Shown here one piece after another: positions 45,065 through 54,352 of a stretch of 64,000 bases of DNA (within the stretch, counting starts at the first letter, position 1; every line of letters begins with the position of its first letter). The notes under the pieces are model-generated. The model worked only from the letters and a program-made list of their open reading frames with translations. It made no database searches and was not told where the DNA came from. The translations under genes and the position numbers were made by a program. Origin of the DNA: SCGC-AAA076-P13 sp905478035 (GTDB lineage Bacteria > Pseudomonadota > Gammaproteobacteria > Magnimaribacterales > D2472); contig OX044367.1 of assembly GCA_943846785.1 (NCBI GenBank), forward strand, positions 868,001 to 932,000, given 5' to 3'.

Positions 45065-47820
45065 AAACTAGTAGTTTAAGAAGAATTCTTGGTTATACAT
45101 TTAGATATAAGTGGTCTTTTCTTATAAGTGTTATTGGCTTTGTAATGTTCGCTGCTGCAGATATAGCAGCTGTTGACTGGATAAGGCGCATTATTAAATT
45201 TATTAATGATGAGGACGAAAGTCTTCATACATTGCTAGCGCTATCACTCATTTTTATTGCAATGGGAAGGGGTATTGGATTTTTTATTGGTAATTATTTT
45301 ATGTCTCGAGTTGGCTTTGGGATTGTTCATGATCTGAGAGCAGAGCTGTTTCAAAAACTTCATGATCTACCAAAATCTTATTTTGATTCAAACCAATCTG
45401 GTCAGTTAATTAATAGAATAACCTTTACTACTACACAAGTTTCAGGTGCAGCTTCTAATGCTGTTAAGACTTTTGTAAGAGAAGGTTTTTTATTAGTAGG
45501 CTTATTTGCATATTTAACATTCTTAAATTTTAAATTGACTCTTCTATTAGTAGGAACTGCTCCATTAATTGCAATCATTGTCTACATAGCTGGTAAAAGA
45601 CTTAAAAAATTAGCTACTAAAATACAAACAGCTATGGGTGATGTAACACATATTGCCTCTGAGGCAGTTGACGGTCATGTTGAAATTAAAAGTTTTAATG
45701 CCCAGGAGTATGAAAACAGTCGTTTTTTTGTAGCAAATGCTTCAAATAAGAATCAAAACTTAAAACTTGAAGCTACTGGCAATATGGCAACTCCAATTAT
45801 TCAAGTTCTAGTATCTATTTCTCTTTCTTTAGTTGCATATTTTGCTCTAGGCTCTCAACTTGGAATTAGTCTTGATGCAGAGACCTTTGTCGCATTCTTT
45901 ACTGCTGCTGGATTAATGGCTAAACCAATTAGGCAGCTTTCAAATATTAATATTATTGTTCAAAAAGGATTAGCAGCTGCTAATGAAATATTTGATCAAC
46001 TTGACCAAGAAAATGAAAACAACAAGGGGAGTGTTGAAGATATAATTTCAGGTGATATTAGATTTGAGAATGTAGATTTTGCATATAATACAGGTGGACA
46101 AATCCTTAATAACATATCGTTTTCAATTGCAAAAAATGAGACAGTAGCAATCGTTGGTAAATCTGGATCTGGAAAGTCTACTATAGCTAACCTTATTCCA
46201 AGATTTTATAACCATACTTCTGGTGAAATATTAATTGATGGAACTTCGGTTAATGACTATTCCTTAGATCACTTACGATCGTCTATATCTATAGTTAACC
46301 AGGCTCCATCTCTATTCAATGATTCTATAGCAAAAAATATTGCCTATGGTGATGACAAGATAGATATGATTAAACTAAAAGAATCAGCTCTTTTGGCAGG
46401 TTGTAATGAATTTATAGAGAATTTACCAGAAGGTTATGATTCTGAAATTGGAGATGACGGAGTACTTTTATCTGGTGGTCAAAGACAGAGGCTAGCTATT
46501 GCTAGAGCTTTCTATAAAGACTCACCAATTATTATCTTAGATGAAGCTACATCTTCACTAGATACAGAATCAGAGTTAATTGTTCAAGAAGCTCTTGAAA
46601 AATTAATAACAAACAGAACCACTATTGTTATAGCTCATAGGTTATCGACAATTGAAAATGCAAATAAAATCATTGTTCTCGATGAGGGAACAATATCAGA
46701 ACTTGGAACACACGATGAACTAATTGAATCAGATGGAATTTATAGATCTCTTTATAAAAATAAGTTTGCAGACAGTCCTACAACTAAGAAATCTATCTCT
46801 AAGTCCAAGTCTCTGTATGTCCCAAGATTTGATGATGAGTTTAATTCAAGTATTGTTGTTGATAGCTGGTATAAAAAAAGTTTATGGCTATATTTGCTGT
46901 ATCCATTTGCATTGGCTGTTTCTTACTTCACAAGTAGAAAGAGAAGAAAATTCTTAAAAAATTCTGTTAGTAGATATAAATCTGATGTACCTATAATAAT
47001 TGTTGGTAATTTAACAATAGGAGGAACTGGTAAAACTCCACTAGTAAAATATATAGCATCTGAGTTAATGAAATTAGGATATAAGCCTGGTCTTGTTAGC
47101 AGAGGCTATGGTGGTAAGTTTAAGGAAACTTTAAAAGTTACCAATGAAACACCAGTCAAACAAACAGGTGATGAGGCTCAAATTTTATCAACTTTAGATA
47201 TTCCATTTTATATAGATAAGAACAGAGTAAGAGCGCTCAAAAAACTTAATAAGGACCATGATTGTGATGTAATTATTTCTGATGATGGTCTTCAACACTA
47301 CAACATGAACAGAGATGTAGAAATTGTTGTTATAGATGGCAAAAGAAGATTTGGTAATAATCTATCATTTCCAGCTGGCCCGTTAAGAGAAACATTAAAA
47401 AGATTAGATTCTGTTGATTTTATTGTTAATAATAGCGGTCCTACAGAAGACGGTGAGTATCTAATGAATGTGAGTCCAGCTAAATTTATTCATCTAAAAT
47501 CAGGTAAATCATATTCTGTAGAAGAATGGCCTATGCATAAACAAGTTCATGCAGTTGCAGGTCTTGGTAATCCTGGTAGATTTTTTGATCTTTTAGCTAG
47601 ATTGGGTTTTGATATTACAAGAAATCCTTTTCCGGATCATCATAATTTTCTTTCAGAAGATGTTCATTTTCTTGACCACCTTCCAATTATTATGACTGAA
47701 AAAGATGCATCTAAGTGTAAAGATTTTAATAATAATAAAATATGGTATTTAACAATTGAAGCTGAGGTTTCATCTAAATTTATTGATGAACTAGATAGCA
47801 AACTTAAATCTATAAATTAA
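45061..47820 (+). CDS. msbA-lpxK: Fused lipid A flippase MsbA and tetraacyldisaccharide 4'-kinase LpxK
   Basis: One 919-aa frame. Residues 1-575 are MsbA: six helices, Walker A GKSGSGKST (about 366-374), signature LLSGGQRQRLAIARAF (about 468-483), Walker B IIILDEATSSLD. A Ser/Lys-rich linker (about 575-597) leads to complete LpxK (about 598-919) with its membrane anchor WLYLLYPFALAVSYF, P-loop GNLTIGGTGKTP (about 648-659), DDGLQHY and the C-terminal TEKDASK. LpxK phosphorylates the lipid A disaccharide, MsbA flips lipid A. The genes are adjacent in E. coli, so fusion would join sequential steps on one polypeptide. No stop or start lies in the linker. Confidence 0.9.
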   Translation: MKTSSLRRILGYTFRYKWSFLISVIGFVMFAAADIAAVDWIRRIIKFINDEDESLHTLLALSLIFIAMGRGIGFFIGNYFMSRVGFGIVHDLRAELFQKLHDLPKSYFDSNQSGQLINRITFTTTQVSGAASNAVKTFVREGFLLVGLFAYLTFLNFKLTLLLVGTAPLIAIIVYIAGKRLKKLATKIQTAMGDVTHIASEAVDGHVEIKSFNAQEYENSRFFVANASNKNQNLKLEATGNMATPIIQVLVSISLSLVAYFALGSQLGISLDAETFVAFFTAAGLMAKPIRQLSNINIIVQKGLAAANEIFDQLDQENENNKGSVEDIISGDIRFENVDFAYNTGGQILNNISFSIAKNETVAIVGKSGSGKSTIANLIPRFYNHTSGEILIDGTSVNDYSLDHLRSSISIVNQAPSLFNDSIAKNIAYGDDKIDMIKLKESALLAGCNEFIENLPEGYDSEIGDDGVLLSGGQRQRLAIARAFYKDSPIIILDEATSSLDTESELIVQEALEKLITNRTTIVIAHRLSTIENANKIIVLDEGTISELGTHDELIESDGIYRSLYKNKFADSPTTKKSISKSKSLYVPRFDDEFNSSIVVDSWYKKSLWLYLLYPFALAVSYFTSRKRRKFLKNSVSRYKSDVPIIIVGNLTIGGTGKTPLVKYIASELMKLGYKPGLVSRGYGGKFKETLKVTNETPVKQTGDEAQILSTLDIPFYIDKNRVRALKKLNKDHDCDVIISDDGLQHYNMNRDVEIVVIDGKRRFGNNLSFPAGPLRETLKRLDSVDFIVNNSGPTEDGEYLMNVSPAKFIHLKSGKSYSVEEWPMHKQVHAVAGLGNPGRFFDLLARLGFDITRNPFPDHHNFLSEDVHFLDHLPIIMTEKDASKCKDFNNNKIWYLTIEAEVSSKFIDELDSKLKSIN

Positions 47821-48537
47821 ATGAGTATTGATTTTGCAATTCTTATTCCATCAAGAATTGGTTCTACGAGACTTGCCAACAAACCACTAATTGATCTCAA
47901 TGGCATCTCGCTGATTGAAAGAGTTTATAACCAAGCAATTAAATTAACCAATAATGTATTTATAGCAACAGATTCTGATGATGTGGTTGCACATGTAAAA
48001 ACCTTTACTAATAATGTTGTTTTAACTTCAAGTTCTCATATATCTGGTACAGATAGAATATATGAGGCAGCTAAGGCCCTGAATCTACCTGATGATATTT
48101 TTATTCTAAATCTGCAGGGTGATGAGCCATTTGTACCAATAAACTTATTAAAGATGATTTTAAAGGACTATGAAGAAAATCATCCTGATGTAATTACAGC
48201 TAGTCAAAAAATTACAGATAAAGTAGATTTAGACAATCCAAATTGCGTTAAAGTGCATAGTATCGATGGCTATGCAGAAGATTTCCAAAGAATTTTTAAA
48301 GATAATGTAGAAGATTTATCACATCACCTTGGTATATATGGTTATAAGCTGTCTACTTTAGAGCTATTAGTCAATTTAGAACCAACCAAACGTGAGCTTG
48401 ATTTAAAGTTAGAACAACTTAGATTTATGGATAATAACTATTCTATTTATGTGAGCAACTATCCAGATAAAGTCCAGGGAGGCATAGATACTCAGGAGGA
48501 TGTAGACAAAGCAATCTCTTATCTTAAAAGTTTATGA
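47821..48537 (+). CDS. kdsB: 3-deoxy-manno-octulosonate cytidylyltransferase
   Basis: 238 aa. N-terminal IPSRIGSTRLANKPL nucleotide-binding loop, GTDRIYEA, and LQGDEP motif are those of CMP-KDO synthetase. Activates KDO for the inner core of LPS. Directly abuts the msbA-lpxK stop and overlaps murB by 4 nt. Order lpxK-kdsB-murB matches Pseudomonas. Confidence 0.95.
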   Translation: MSIDFAILIPSRIGSTRLANKPLIDLNGISLIERVYNQAIKLTNNVFIATDSDDVVAHVKTFTNNVVLTSSSHISGTDRIYEAAKALNLPDDIFILNLQGDEPFVPINLLKMILKDYEENHPDVITASQKITDKVDLDNPNCVKVHSIDGYAEDFQRIFKDNVEDLSHHLGIYGYKLSTLELLVNLEPTKRELDLKLEQLRFMDNNYSIYVSNYPDKVQGGIDTQEDVDKAISYLKSL

Positions 48538-49532
48538 TTATTAAAAAGAATGAACCGATTATAAATTCTTTAAAACTAAAATCTCTTTCTAAAGAGTCTG
48601 CACTTATTTCGAATAAGGCTGATCTATATTTCTTGTCTGAGCATATAAATAAACATAATCTTGAATATCTTATCCTTGGTGAGGGGACAAATATTGTTCC
48701 ACCAGAATTTTATGATGGAATAGTTATTCGTTCAGATTACAAAAATATTTCATATAAATCTCCTGATATATTAACAGTTGGGTCTGCTGTAAATTGGGAT
48801 GATCTTGTAAAATTCTCTCTAGAAAATGATATTAAAGGTTTTGAAAACCTATCTTTAATTCCTGGTTCTGTTGGAGCAAGTCCAATTCAAAATATAGGAG
48901 CATACGGAGTTGAAGTTTCATCATTGATTAGCAGCATTGATTGTTTTGATATTAAGAATTCTGAATTATTAAAGCTTTCTAACGAGGAGTGTAATTTTAA
49001 ATATAGATCATCAGATCTTAAGAATTCTTCTTTATTTATAATGTCTATTAATTTCAAGATTGATTCAAATAGAAAACTTAATTCCCGCTATCAGTCTATT
49101 CAGAATTATATGAATATTAATGAGATTGATGACGCATCATTAACAGCAAAAACTCTTGCCAATATTGTCAGCAATATTCGCAGATCAGTATTACCAAATC
49201 ATCATGAAATATTTAATGCTGGTAGCTTCTTTAAAAATCCTATCCTTCATAAGGATCATATTGATCAAAAAACTTTTGCATTAGATAGTCTAATAATATG
49301 GGAGCTTGAAAATAATATGGTTAAAGTAGGAGCCGCTAGATTAATTGAACTTATTAGAGATAAAATTTCACCATCAGAAAATGTTTCATTATTTGATAAG
49401 CACTCGTTAGTGGTTATCACTAATGGAAAAGCAAATCAGTCAGAAGTTTTAGCATATGCTAAAAATATTCAAGATATTGTTTTTGATATATTTAATATTA
49501 AATTAGATATAGAGCCTAATATTATTACTTAG
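48534..49532 (+). CDS. murB: UDP-N-acetylenolpyruvoylglucosamine reductase (type I)
   Basis: 332 aa. FAD-binding motifs LGEGTNIV and GAYGVEVSS are present, with IPGSVGASPIQN between them, catalytic Ser in NAGSFFKNP and a type I C-terminal domain with VGAARLIELI. Catalyses the second step of peptidoglycan precursor synthesis. Overlaps kdsB by 4 nt. Confidence 0.94.
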   Translation: MIIKKNEPIINSLKLKSLSKESALISNKADLYFLSEHINKHNLEYLILGEGTNIVPPEFYDGIVIRSDYKNISYKSPDILTVGSAVNWDDLVKFSLENDIKGFENLSLIPGSVGASPIQNIGAYGVEVSSLISSIDCFDIKNSELLKLSNEECNFKYRSSDLKNSSLFIMSINFKIDSNRKLNSRYQSIQNYMNINEIDDASLTAKTLANIVSNIRRSVLPNHHEIFNAGSFFKNPILHKDHIDQKTFALDSLIIWELENNMVKVGAARLIELIRDKISPSENVSLFDKHSLVVITNGKANQSEVLAYAKNIQDIVFDIFNIKLDIEPNIIT

Positions 49533-49534
49533 TT

Positions 49535-50140
49535 ATGTTTATTTGGTCATCAATTGCACATCTAATTGCACTTACTAGCCCTGGCCCTGATACAGCAATA
49601 GTTATAAGGCAAGTTACGCTCTATGGACGTAAATCTGGCATTATGGCTTCTCTTGGAATTGGATTTGGAATTTCTCTTCATTGCTTTTTAGCCATTAGTG
49701 GAATTTCTTTATTTGTTCTATCCAATGATCAATATAAATTTATTATTAGCTTATTTGGTGGATCTTATTTAATTTATTTAAGCTTAATGATGCTCAAGAC
49801 ATCAGATGATAGTTCTTTTAATTCCTCAGAATCCTATAAGCCTGTAAATAGCTTTTTTACTGGTTTTATTACCAATATATTTAATATTAAAGCTTTTATT
49901 TTTTTTGTATCACTTTTTACCATTCTTATAGATAGTATTGAAGGTATCTATTTTTATCTATATCCAATTTATTTCTCAATAACTTCTTGTTTATGGTTTG
50001 TTCTTGTAAGCATACTTTTAAGCTCTTCAAATAAAAGCTTTAATATTCATGAAAATAGAACTATAAAATTTATAATGAGCATATTACTATGCGTAATAGG
50101 TGCTTCAATTCTATTTAGGTCTATATATGAGTATTTCTAA
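49535..50140 (+). CDS. LysE family amino-acid exporter
   Basis: 201 aa, about six helices. TSPGPDTAIVIRQ near residue 15-27 and GFGISLHCFLAISG match the LysE/RhtB signature. Probable export of amino acids or derivatives. Two nt after murB; its end overlaps the DUF1285 gene by 14 nt. Confidence 0.88.
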   Translation: MFIWSSIAHLIALTSPGPDTAIVIRQVTLYGRKSGIMASLGIGFGISLHCFLAISGISLFVLSNDQYKFIISLFGGSYLIYLSLMMLKTSDDSSFNSSESYKPVNSFFTGFITNIFNIKAFIFFVSLFTILIDSIEGIYFYLYPIYFSITSCLWFVLVSILLSSSNKSFNIHENRTIKFIMSILLCVIGASILFRSIYEYF

Positions 50141-50672
50141 ATTAACAATGAGTCTTGAGGATTCTAAAAATATACAGTTTCCACCAGTTCACTTGTGGAA
50201 CCCAGATTTATGTGAAGGCCAGGAAATAAAGATTAATAGAGATGGGGCTTGGTTTTACAATAACTCTTTAATAAAAAACCAAAAATTGGTCAATCTTTTT
50301 GCTAGCGTGTTACGAAAAGATGGTGATAATTATTTTCTTGTAACTCCAACTGAAAAAGTTCCAGTCAAGGTTGAAATAGCTCCTTATGTGATTGAAGATT
50401 TCAAAATTATAGAAGACACAATTGAATTAAAAACAAATCTTAACTACTCATTTTTACTTACTGAAAAAGATTTAGTAAGACTTAAAGAGATTGAGAAGAC
50501 CTTCTTGCCATTGATTACAGTAAGAAATTCTATAGAAGGATTTTTTAATAGGAATACTTACTATCGTATTATTGATTTTGCTTTAGAAAATAATTATGTT
50601 AAAAATAATACTCTTTATATAAAAAGTAACTCTAATTTATATCCGGTTGGCAAAGTTGCACAAGAAACTTAA
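50127..50672 (+). CDS. DUF1285 protein
   Basis: 181 aa from ATG 50127; an earlier in-frame start at 50100 lies deep within lysE. FPPVHLWNPDLC, INRDGAWFYNNSLI, LVNLFASVLRKD and YFLVTPTEKVPVKVE are the conserved blocks of DUF1285, a small two-domain cytosolic fold of unknown role. Ends overlapping DUF2256 by 17 nt. Confidence 0.88.
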   Translation: MSISKLTMSLEDSKNIQFPPVHLWNPDLCEGQEIKINRDGAWFYNNSLIKNQKLVNLFASVLRKDGDNYFLVTPTEKVPVKVEIAPYVIEDFKIIEDTIELKTNLNYSFLLTEKDLVRLKEIEKTFLPLITVRNSIEGFFNRNTYYRIIDFALENNYVKNNTLYIKSNSNLYPVGKVAQET

Positions 50673-50814
50673 TTTAAAATCTAAAAAGTGCTTAGTCTGT
50701 AAAAAAGATTTTAATTGGCGTAAAAAATGGGAACGTGATTGGGACAATATTAAATACTGTAGTGAAAAATGTAAACGCTCTAGGAATTTAAAGAGTCTTC
50801 AATCCACTCTGTAA
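50656..50814 (+). CDS. DUF2256 zinc-ribbon-like small protein
   Basis: 52 aa from a TTG start chosen because the family typically begins M-H-K-K-x-N-L. Two Cys pairs, C-L-V-C and C-S-E-K-C, flank the conserved F-N-W-R-K-K-W-E-R-D-W core, a metal-binding treble-clef-like pattern. DUF2256 often sits near photolyase/cryptochrome genes; none is visible here. Overlaps DUF1285 by 17 nt and the convergent DUF885 gene by 35 nt. Confidence 0.82.
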   Translation: MHKKLNLKSKKCLVCKKDFNWRKKWERDWDNIKYCSEKCKRSRNLKSLQSTL

Positions 50815-52591
50815 TATACATATCCAACATATCTAATGATATAGATCCTCTTTTTAAAACTTCATAGTGAAAATCTTTTATATCAAAGCTATCTCCTAAC
50901 TCAGATTCAGCTCTAGTTCTTAACTCAAGAATTTTAAGTTGCCCAATCTTATAAGCCAATGCTTGTCCTGGCCATGCTATATATCGATCAACTTCATTTT
51001 CAATATCTAGTTGTGATTTAGCAGTATTTTCAAGAAATAAATTTATAGCATCATCTCTAGACCAATTTTTATAATGCATTCCTGTATCTACGACCAGTCT
51101 GATAGCTCTCCACATGTCATAAGTTAATTGACCAAATTTATCATATGGATCCTCATATAAACCCATATATTCACCAAGCTCTTCACTATAGAGACCCCAG
51201 CCTTCAACAAAAGCTGTAAAGCTTAAATATTTTCTAAACATTGGGACATTTTCGAGCTCTTGAGCAATAGAAATTTGGAAATGATGACCAGGTACGGCTT
51301 CATGAACAGTCAATACTGGTATTTCATATTTTGGTCTTGATTCAGGCTTGTATAAATTAGCATAAAAATAACCCGGTTTACCTTTTGAGGCAGAGCTATA
51401 GTAAGCAGTTGTTGTAAAAGGTGCGCTCTCTGCTGGAATAGGCTTTACTCCATATGGTGCTCTTGGAAATGTTTTAAAGATTTTTGGAAGAAGGGGATCT
51501 ATGGTTTTCGACATTATTAAATATGCATCAAAAAGATCTTCAGGATTATCATAATAAAATCTAGGACTTGTTCTAAGATAGTTTAAAAATGAATTAAAAT
51601 CTCCATCCCATTCAAGATCTGCAATTATTTGTTCCATTTCTGATCTAATTCTTTTGACTTCTTTTAGACCGATATTATGGATTTCATTTGGAGTAAGATC
51701 AGTAGTCGTATGATACCTTGCAAGATCTTTATACCAATCTCTACCATTTGGTACGTCACTTATACCAATTGTGTCTCTTGATTCAGGTAAATATTCATTT
51801 ACTAAAAAATCATATAAGTTTTTATATGCAGGCAATATATTATTTTCTATAACATTTTTTGCTTCACGGATAAGTTCTGATTTTTGATTATCTTGAAAAT
51901 ATATGTCATCAGCATTTATAAAAATTTGCATATATGGATTATCATCAATATCAGAATCAAGAATCGTTTTAATTTGTGAGATAACACCACGTGTAACTAT
52001 TTTTGGTTGTGAATAGCCTTGGTTTAAGGCTTCTTTGTTATTAACTAAAGAATTAGATATATTTTTAGCATATGCCTCAAGTCTGATTAACCAATCTTTG
52101 TAGTCTTGTTGAGAAGAGTAAATTAGTCTATCTCCAGTCTCATAATAACTCTGAACGCCACCTCTTTGATTAAGTTGCATAAAATATGTTGGATATTTCA
52201 TTCTATTAATATCATTCTTCATACCGAGTTCAGCAAGTCTGTAATTTAATTTATTATTTTCATTAAGTGAGTTGATATCAAATGCCTGCAATTTTTCTAA
52301 AGCAGCAGCAGATTTCGATTTGTTAATATTAAATTGCTCAATACTATTTGAAGATATTAGTTGATTGTATTTTTTATTTCCCAACATTGAAGCAAAAACA
52401 GGACTATCAGCCAATCCTTCATCCCACTGGTTTTTAAGAAAATCTTCAAATACTTTATTATCATTATTAACTGAAATTAAGTTATTTGATTCCTTTGGAG
52501 TATTCAAAGTTTCATTGGCTATATTAGTACTAGCGCATGAAGACAGGAGAATGATTGTTAAAAAATACTGATACTTTCTATTCTTTTTCAT
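50780..52591 (-). CDS. DUF885 family putative zinc peptidase, lipoprotein
   Basis: 603 aa. N-terminal lipobox LLSSCAST marks a lipoprotein. The conserved HEAVPGHHFQ motif (about residue 430) with FVEGWGLYSEELG downstream is the M3/M32-like zinc-binding pattern of DUF885. Expected periplasmic peptidase. Its 3' end overlaps DUF2256, and it is 5 nt downstream of etf-qo on the same strand. Confidence 0.85.
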   Translation of the reverse strand: MKKNRKYQYFLTIILLSSCASTNIANETLNTPKESNNLISVNNDNKVFEDFLKNQWDEGLADSPVFASMLGNKKYNQLISSNSIEQFNINKSKSAAALEKLQAFDINSLNENNKLNYRLAELGMKNDINRMKYPTYFMQLNQRGGVQSYYETGDRLIYSSQQDYKDWLIRLEAYAKNISNSLVNNKEALNQGYSQPKIVTRGVISQIKTILDSDIDDNPYMQIFINADDIYFQDNQKSELIREAKNVIENNILPAYKNLYDFLVNEYLPESRDTIGISDVPNGRDWYKDLARYHTTTDLTPNEIHNIGLKEVKRIRSEMEQIIADLEWDGDFNSFLNYLRTSPRFYYDNPEDLFDAYLIMSKTIDPLLPKIFKTFPRAPYGVKPIPAESAPFTTTAYYSSASKGKPGYFYANLYKPESRPKYEIPVLTVHEAVPGHHFQISIAQELENVPMFRKYLSFTAFVEGWGLYSEELGEYMGLYEDPYDKFGQLTYDMWRAIRLVVDTGMHYKNWSRDDAINLFLENTAKSQLDIENEVDRYIAWPGQALAYKIGQLKILELRTRAESELGDSFDIKDFHYEVLKRGSISLDMLDMYITEWIEDSLNS

Positions 52592-52596
52592 AATAA

Positions 52597-54228
52597 TTAC
52601 ATATTTGGATAATTTGGGCCTCCTGGTCCCTCAGGACTTACCCAGTTAATATTCTGTGATGGGTCTTTAATATCACATGTTTTGCAATGGACGCAGTTTT
52701 GAGCATTTATAACAAACTTTTTATCTCCATCCTTTTCAACAATCTCATAAACACCAGCCGGACAATACCTTTGAGCAGGCTCATCATAAAGAGGCAAATT
52801 AACTGATATTGGAATCGAAGAATCTTTTAATTGTAAATGACAAGGTTGATCTTCTTCATGATTGGTATTAGATAGATATACTGAGGAAAGTTTATCAAAA
52901 GAATAAACTCCATCAGGTTTATTGTATTCAATTTTTTTTGCCTCATCAGCTTTTAGCAGACAAGCATGATCTGGTGTTGAGTGATTCATAGTAAAAGGAA
53001 GATTACCTCTAAAAATAAACTGATCAATTGCATTAAATGCTGCTCCTATCAATGCACCAAATTTGTGAAAAATTGGACCAAAATTTCTTGATTTGTAAAG
53101 TTCTGTATATATCCAAGATTGATGCACTTTATCCTCATATGATATTCCTGATGATAAATCACCATGTATATTTTCATAGACATGTTCACCAGCAATGATC
53201 CCAGATTTCATAGCAGTATGTGATCCTTTGATTTTAGAAAAATTCAACATACCCGCATTATCACCAATTAGAAGTCCCCCTGGAAAATCTAGCTTTGGTA
53301 ATGATTGAAGTCCACCCTTAATAAGTGCTCTAGCACCATATGATAATCTTTCAGCTCCATTTAAATATTTGCTAATAGCTGGATGAGTTTTCCATTTCTG
53401 AAATTCATCGAAAGGGCTAAGATGAGGATTTTTATAATCTAAAGGTATTACATAACCAACATAGGCTTCATTATTTTCACCGTGATAAAAATATGAACCT
53501 GAAGGTGTATCAGTTGGCGTTGGCCAACCATTAGTATGAATTACAAGACCAGGATCATAAAGTTCTTCTTTAAGTTTCCATACTTCTTTGAAACCTATTC
53601 CATAATGCTGCGGATCTTTATCGTCATCCAATTTATACTTTTGAATAATTTCTTTTCCAAGATGACCTCTACATCCTTCTCCTAAAACAGTATATTTAGC
53701 TCTTATTTCTATTCCTGGTTCATGACCTGGCTTTAACTCACCAGATGCAGATATACCCATATCTCCAGTTTGAACGCCCACAACTTGGTCGTCTTCATAA
53801 ATTAATTTACTTGCAGGGAAACCTGGAAATATTTCAACACCAAGATTCTCAGCTTGTTCAGCAAGCCATCTACAGAGGTTTCCTAAACTTATTACATAGT
53901 TACCATGATTATTCATTGGAGGCATTACAAAAGCAGGAATAGAGATTGCTAACTTACTTAACAAAAATAGTAATTTATCTTTTTTTACTGGAACATTTAG
54001 AGGAGCATTAAGCTCTTTCCAATTAGGTAATAGTTCATCTAAGGCCGTTGGTTGAAAAACATTTCCTGATAAAATGTGAGCACCAATCTCAGAACCTTTT
54101 TCTAATAAACAGATACTATAATCAGTTCCATTTTCTTTATTCAGTTGTGCAAATTTAATTGCTGTTGATAATCCAGAAGGACCACCACCAACTACCACAA
54201 CATCATATTCCATAACTTCTCTTTCCAT
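52597..54228 (-). CDS. Electron-transfer flavoprotein-ubiquinone oxidoreductase
   Basis: 543 aa. FAD motif VVGGGPSGLS at the start, GDNAGMLNFSKIKGSHTAMKSG mid-protein, and a C-terminal 4Fe-4S site C-P-A-G-V-Y...C-V-H-C-K-T-C. Passes electrons from EtfBA to quinone, so it completes beta-oxidation with the acyl-CoA dehydrogenase in this window. Divergent from etfB. Start at 54228 follows GAGG; an internal ATG at 54213 is possible. Confidence 0.94.
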   Translation of the reverse strand: MEREVMEYDVVVVGGGPSGLSTAIKFAQLNKENGTDYSICLLEKGSEIGAHILSGNVFQPTALDELLPNWKELNAPLNVPVKKDKLLFLLSKLAISIPAFVMPPMNNHGNYVISLGNLCRWLAEQAENLGVEIFPGFPASKLIYEDDQVVGVQTGDMGISASGELKPGHEPGIEIRAKYTVLGEGCRGHLGKEIIQKYKLDDDKDPQHYGIGFKEVWKLKEELYDPGLVIHTNGWPTPTDTPSGSYFYHGENNEAYVGYVIPLDYKNPHLSPFDEFQKWKTHPAISKYLNGAERLSYGARALIKGGLQSLPKLDFPGGLLIGDNAGMLNFSKIKGSHTAMKSGIIAGEHVYENIHGDLSSGISYEDKVHQSWIYTELYKSRNFGPIFHKFGALIGAAFNAIDQFIFRGNLPFTMNHSTPDHACLLKADEAKKIEYNKPDGVYSFDKLSSVYLSNTNHEEDQPCHLQLKDSSIPISVNLPLYDEPAQRYCPAGVYEIVEKDGDKKFVINAQNCVHCKTCDIKDPSQNINWVSPEGPGGPNYPNM

Positions 54229-54307
54229 GTGTGTGCCTCGTTTTAGTTATTGTAAAATGTAAAAAAGTTACTACAATTATACCGTATATTTAATTATAGC
54301 TAACGGT

Positions 54308-54313
54308 TATAAT
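54308..54313 (+). promoter_or_regulatory. Candidate -10 element for etfBA
   Basis: TATAAT, 39 nt upstream of the etfB start, in the 124-bp divergent region shared with the ETF-QO gene. No good -35 hexamer is seen at 16-18 nt, so it may need an activator or be spurious. Confidence 0.35.
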
Positions 54314-54352
54314 ACTTCGAATTCAAATTAACAAATTTATATAATAAAAATT

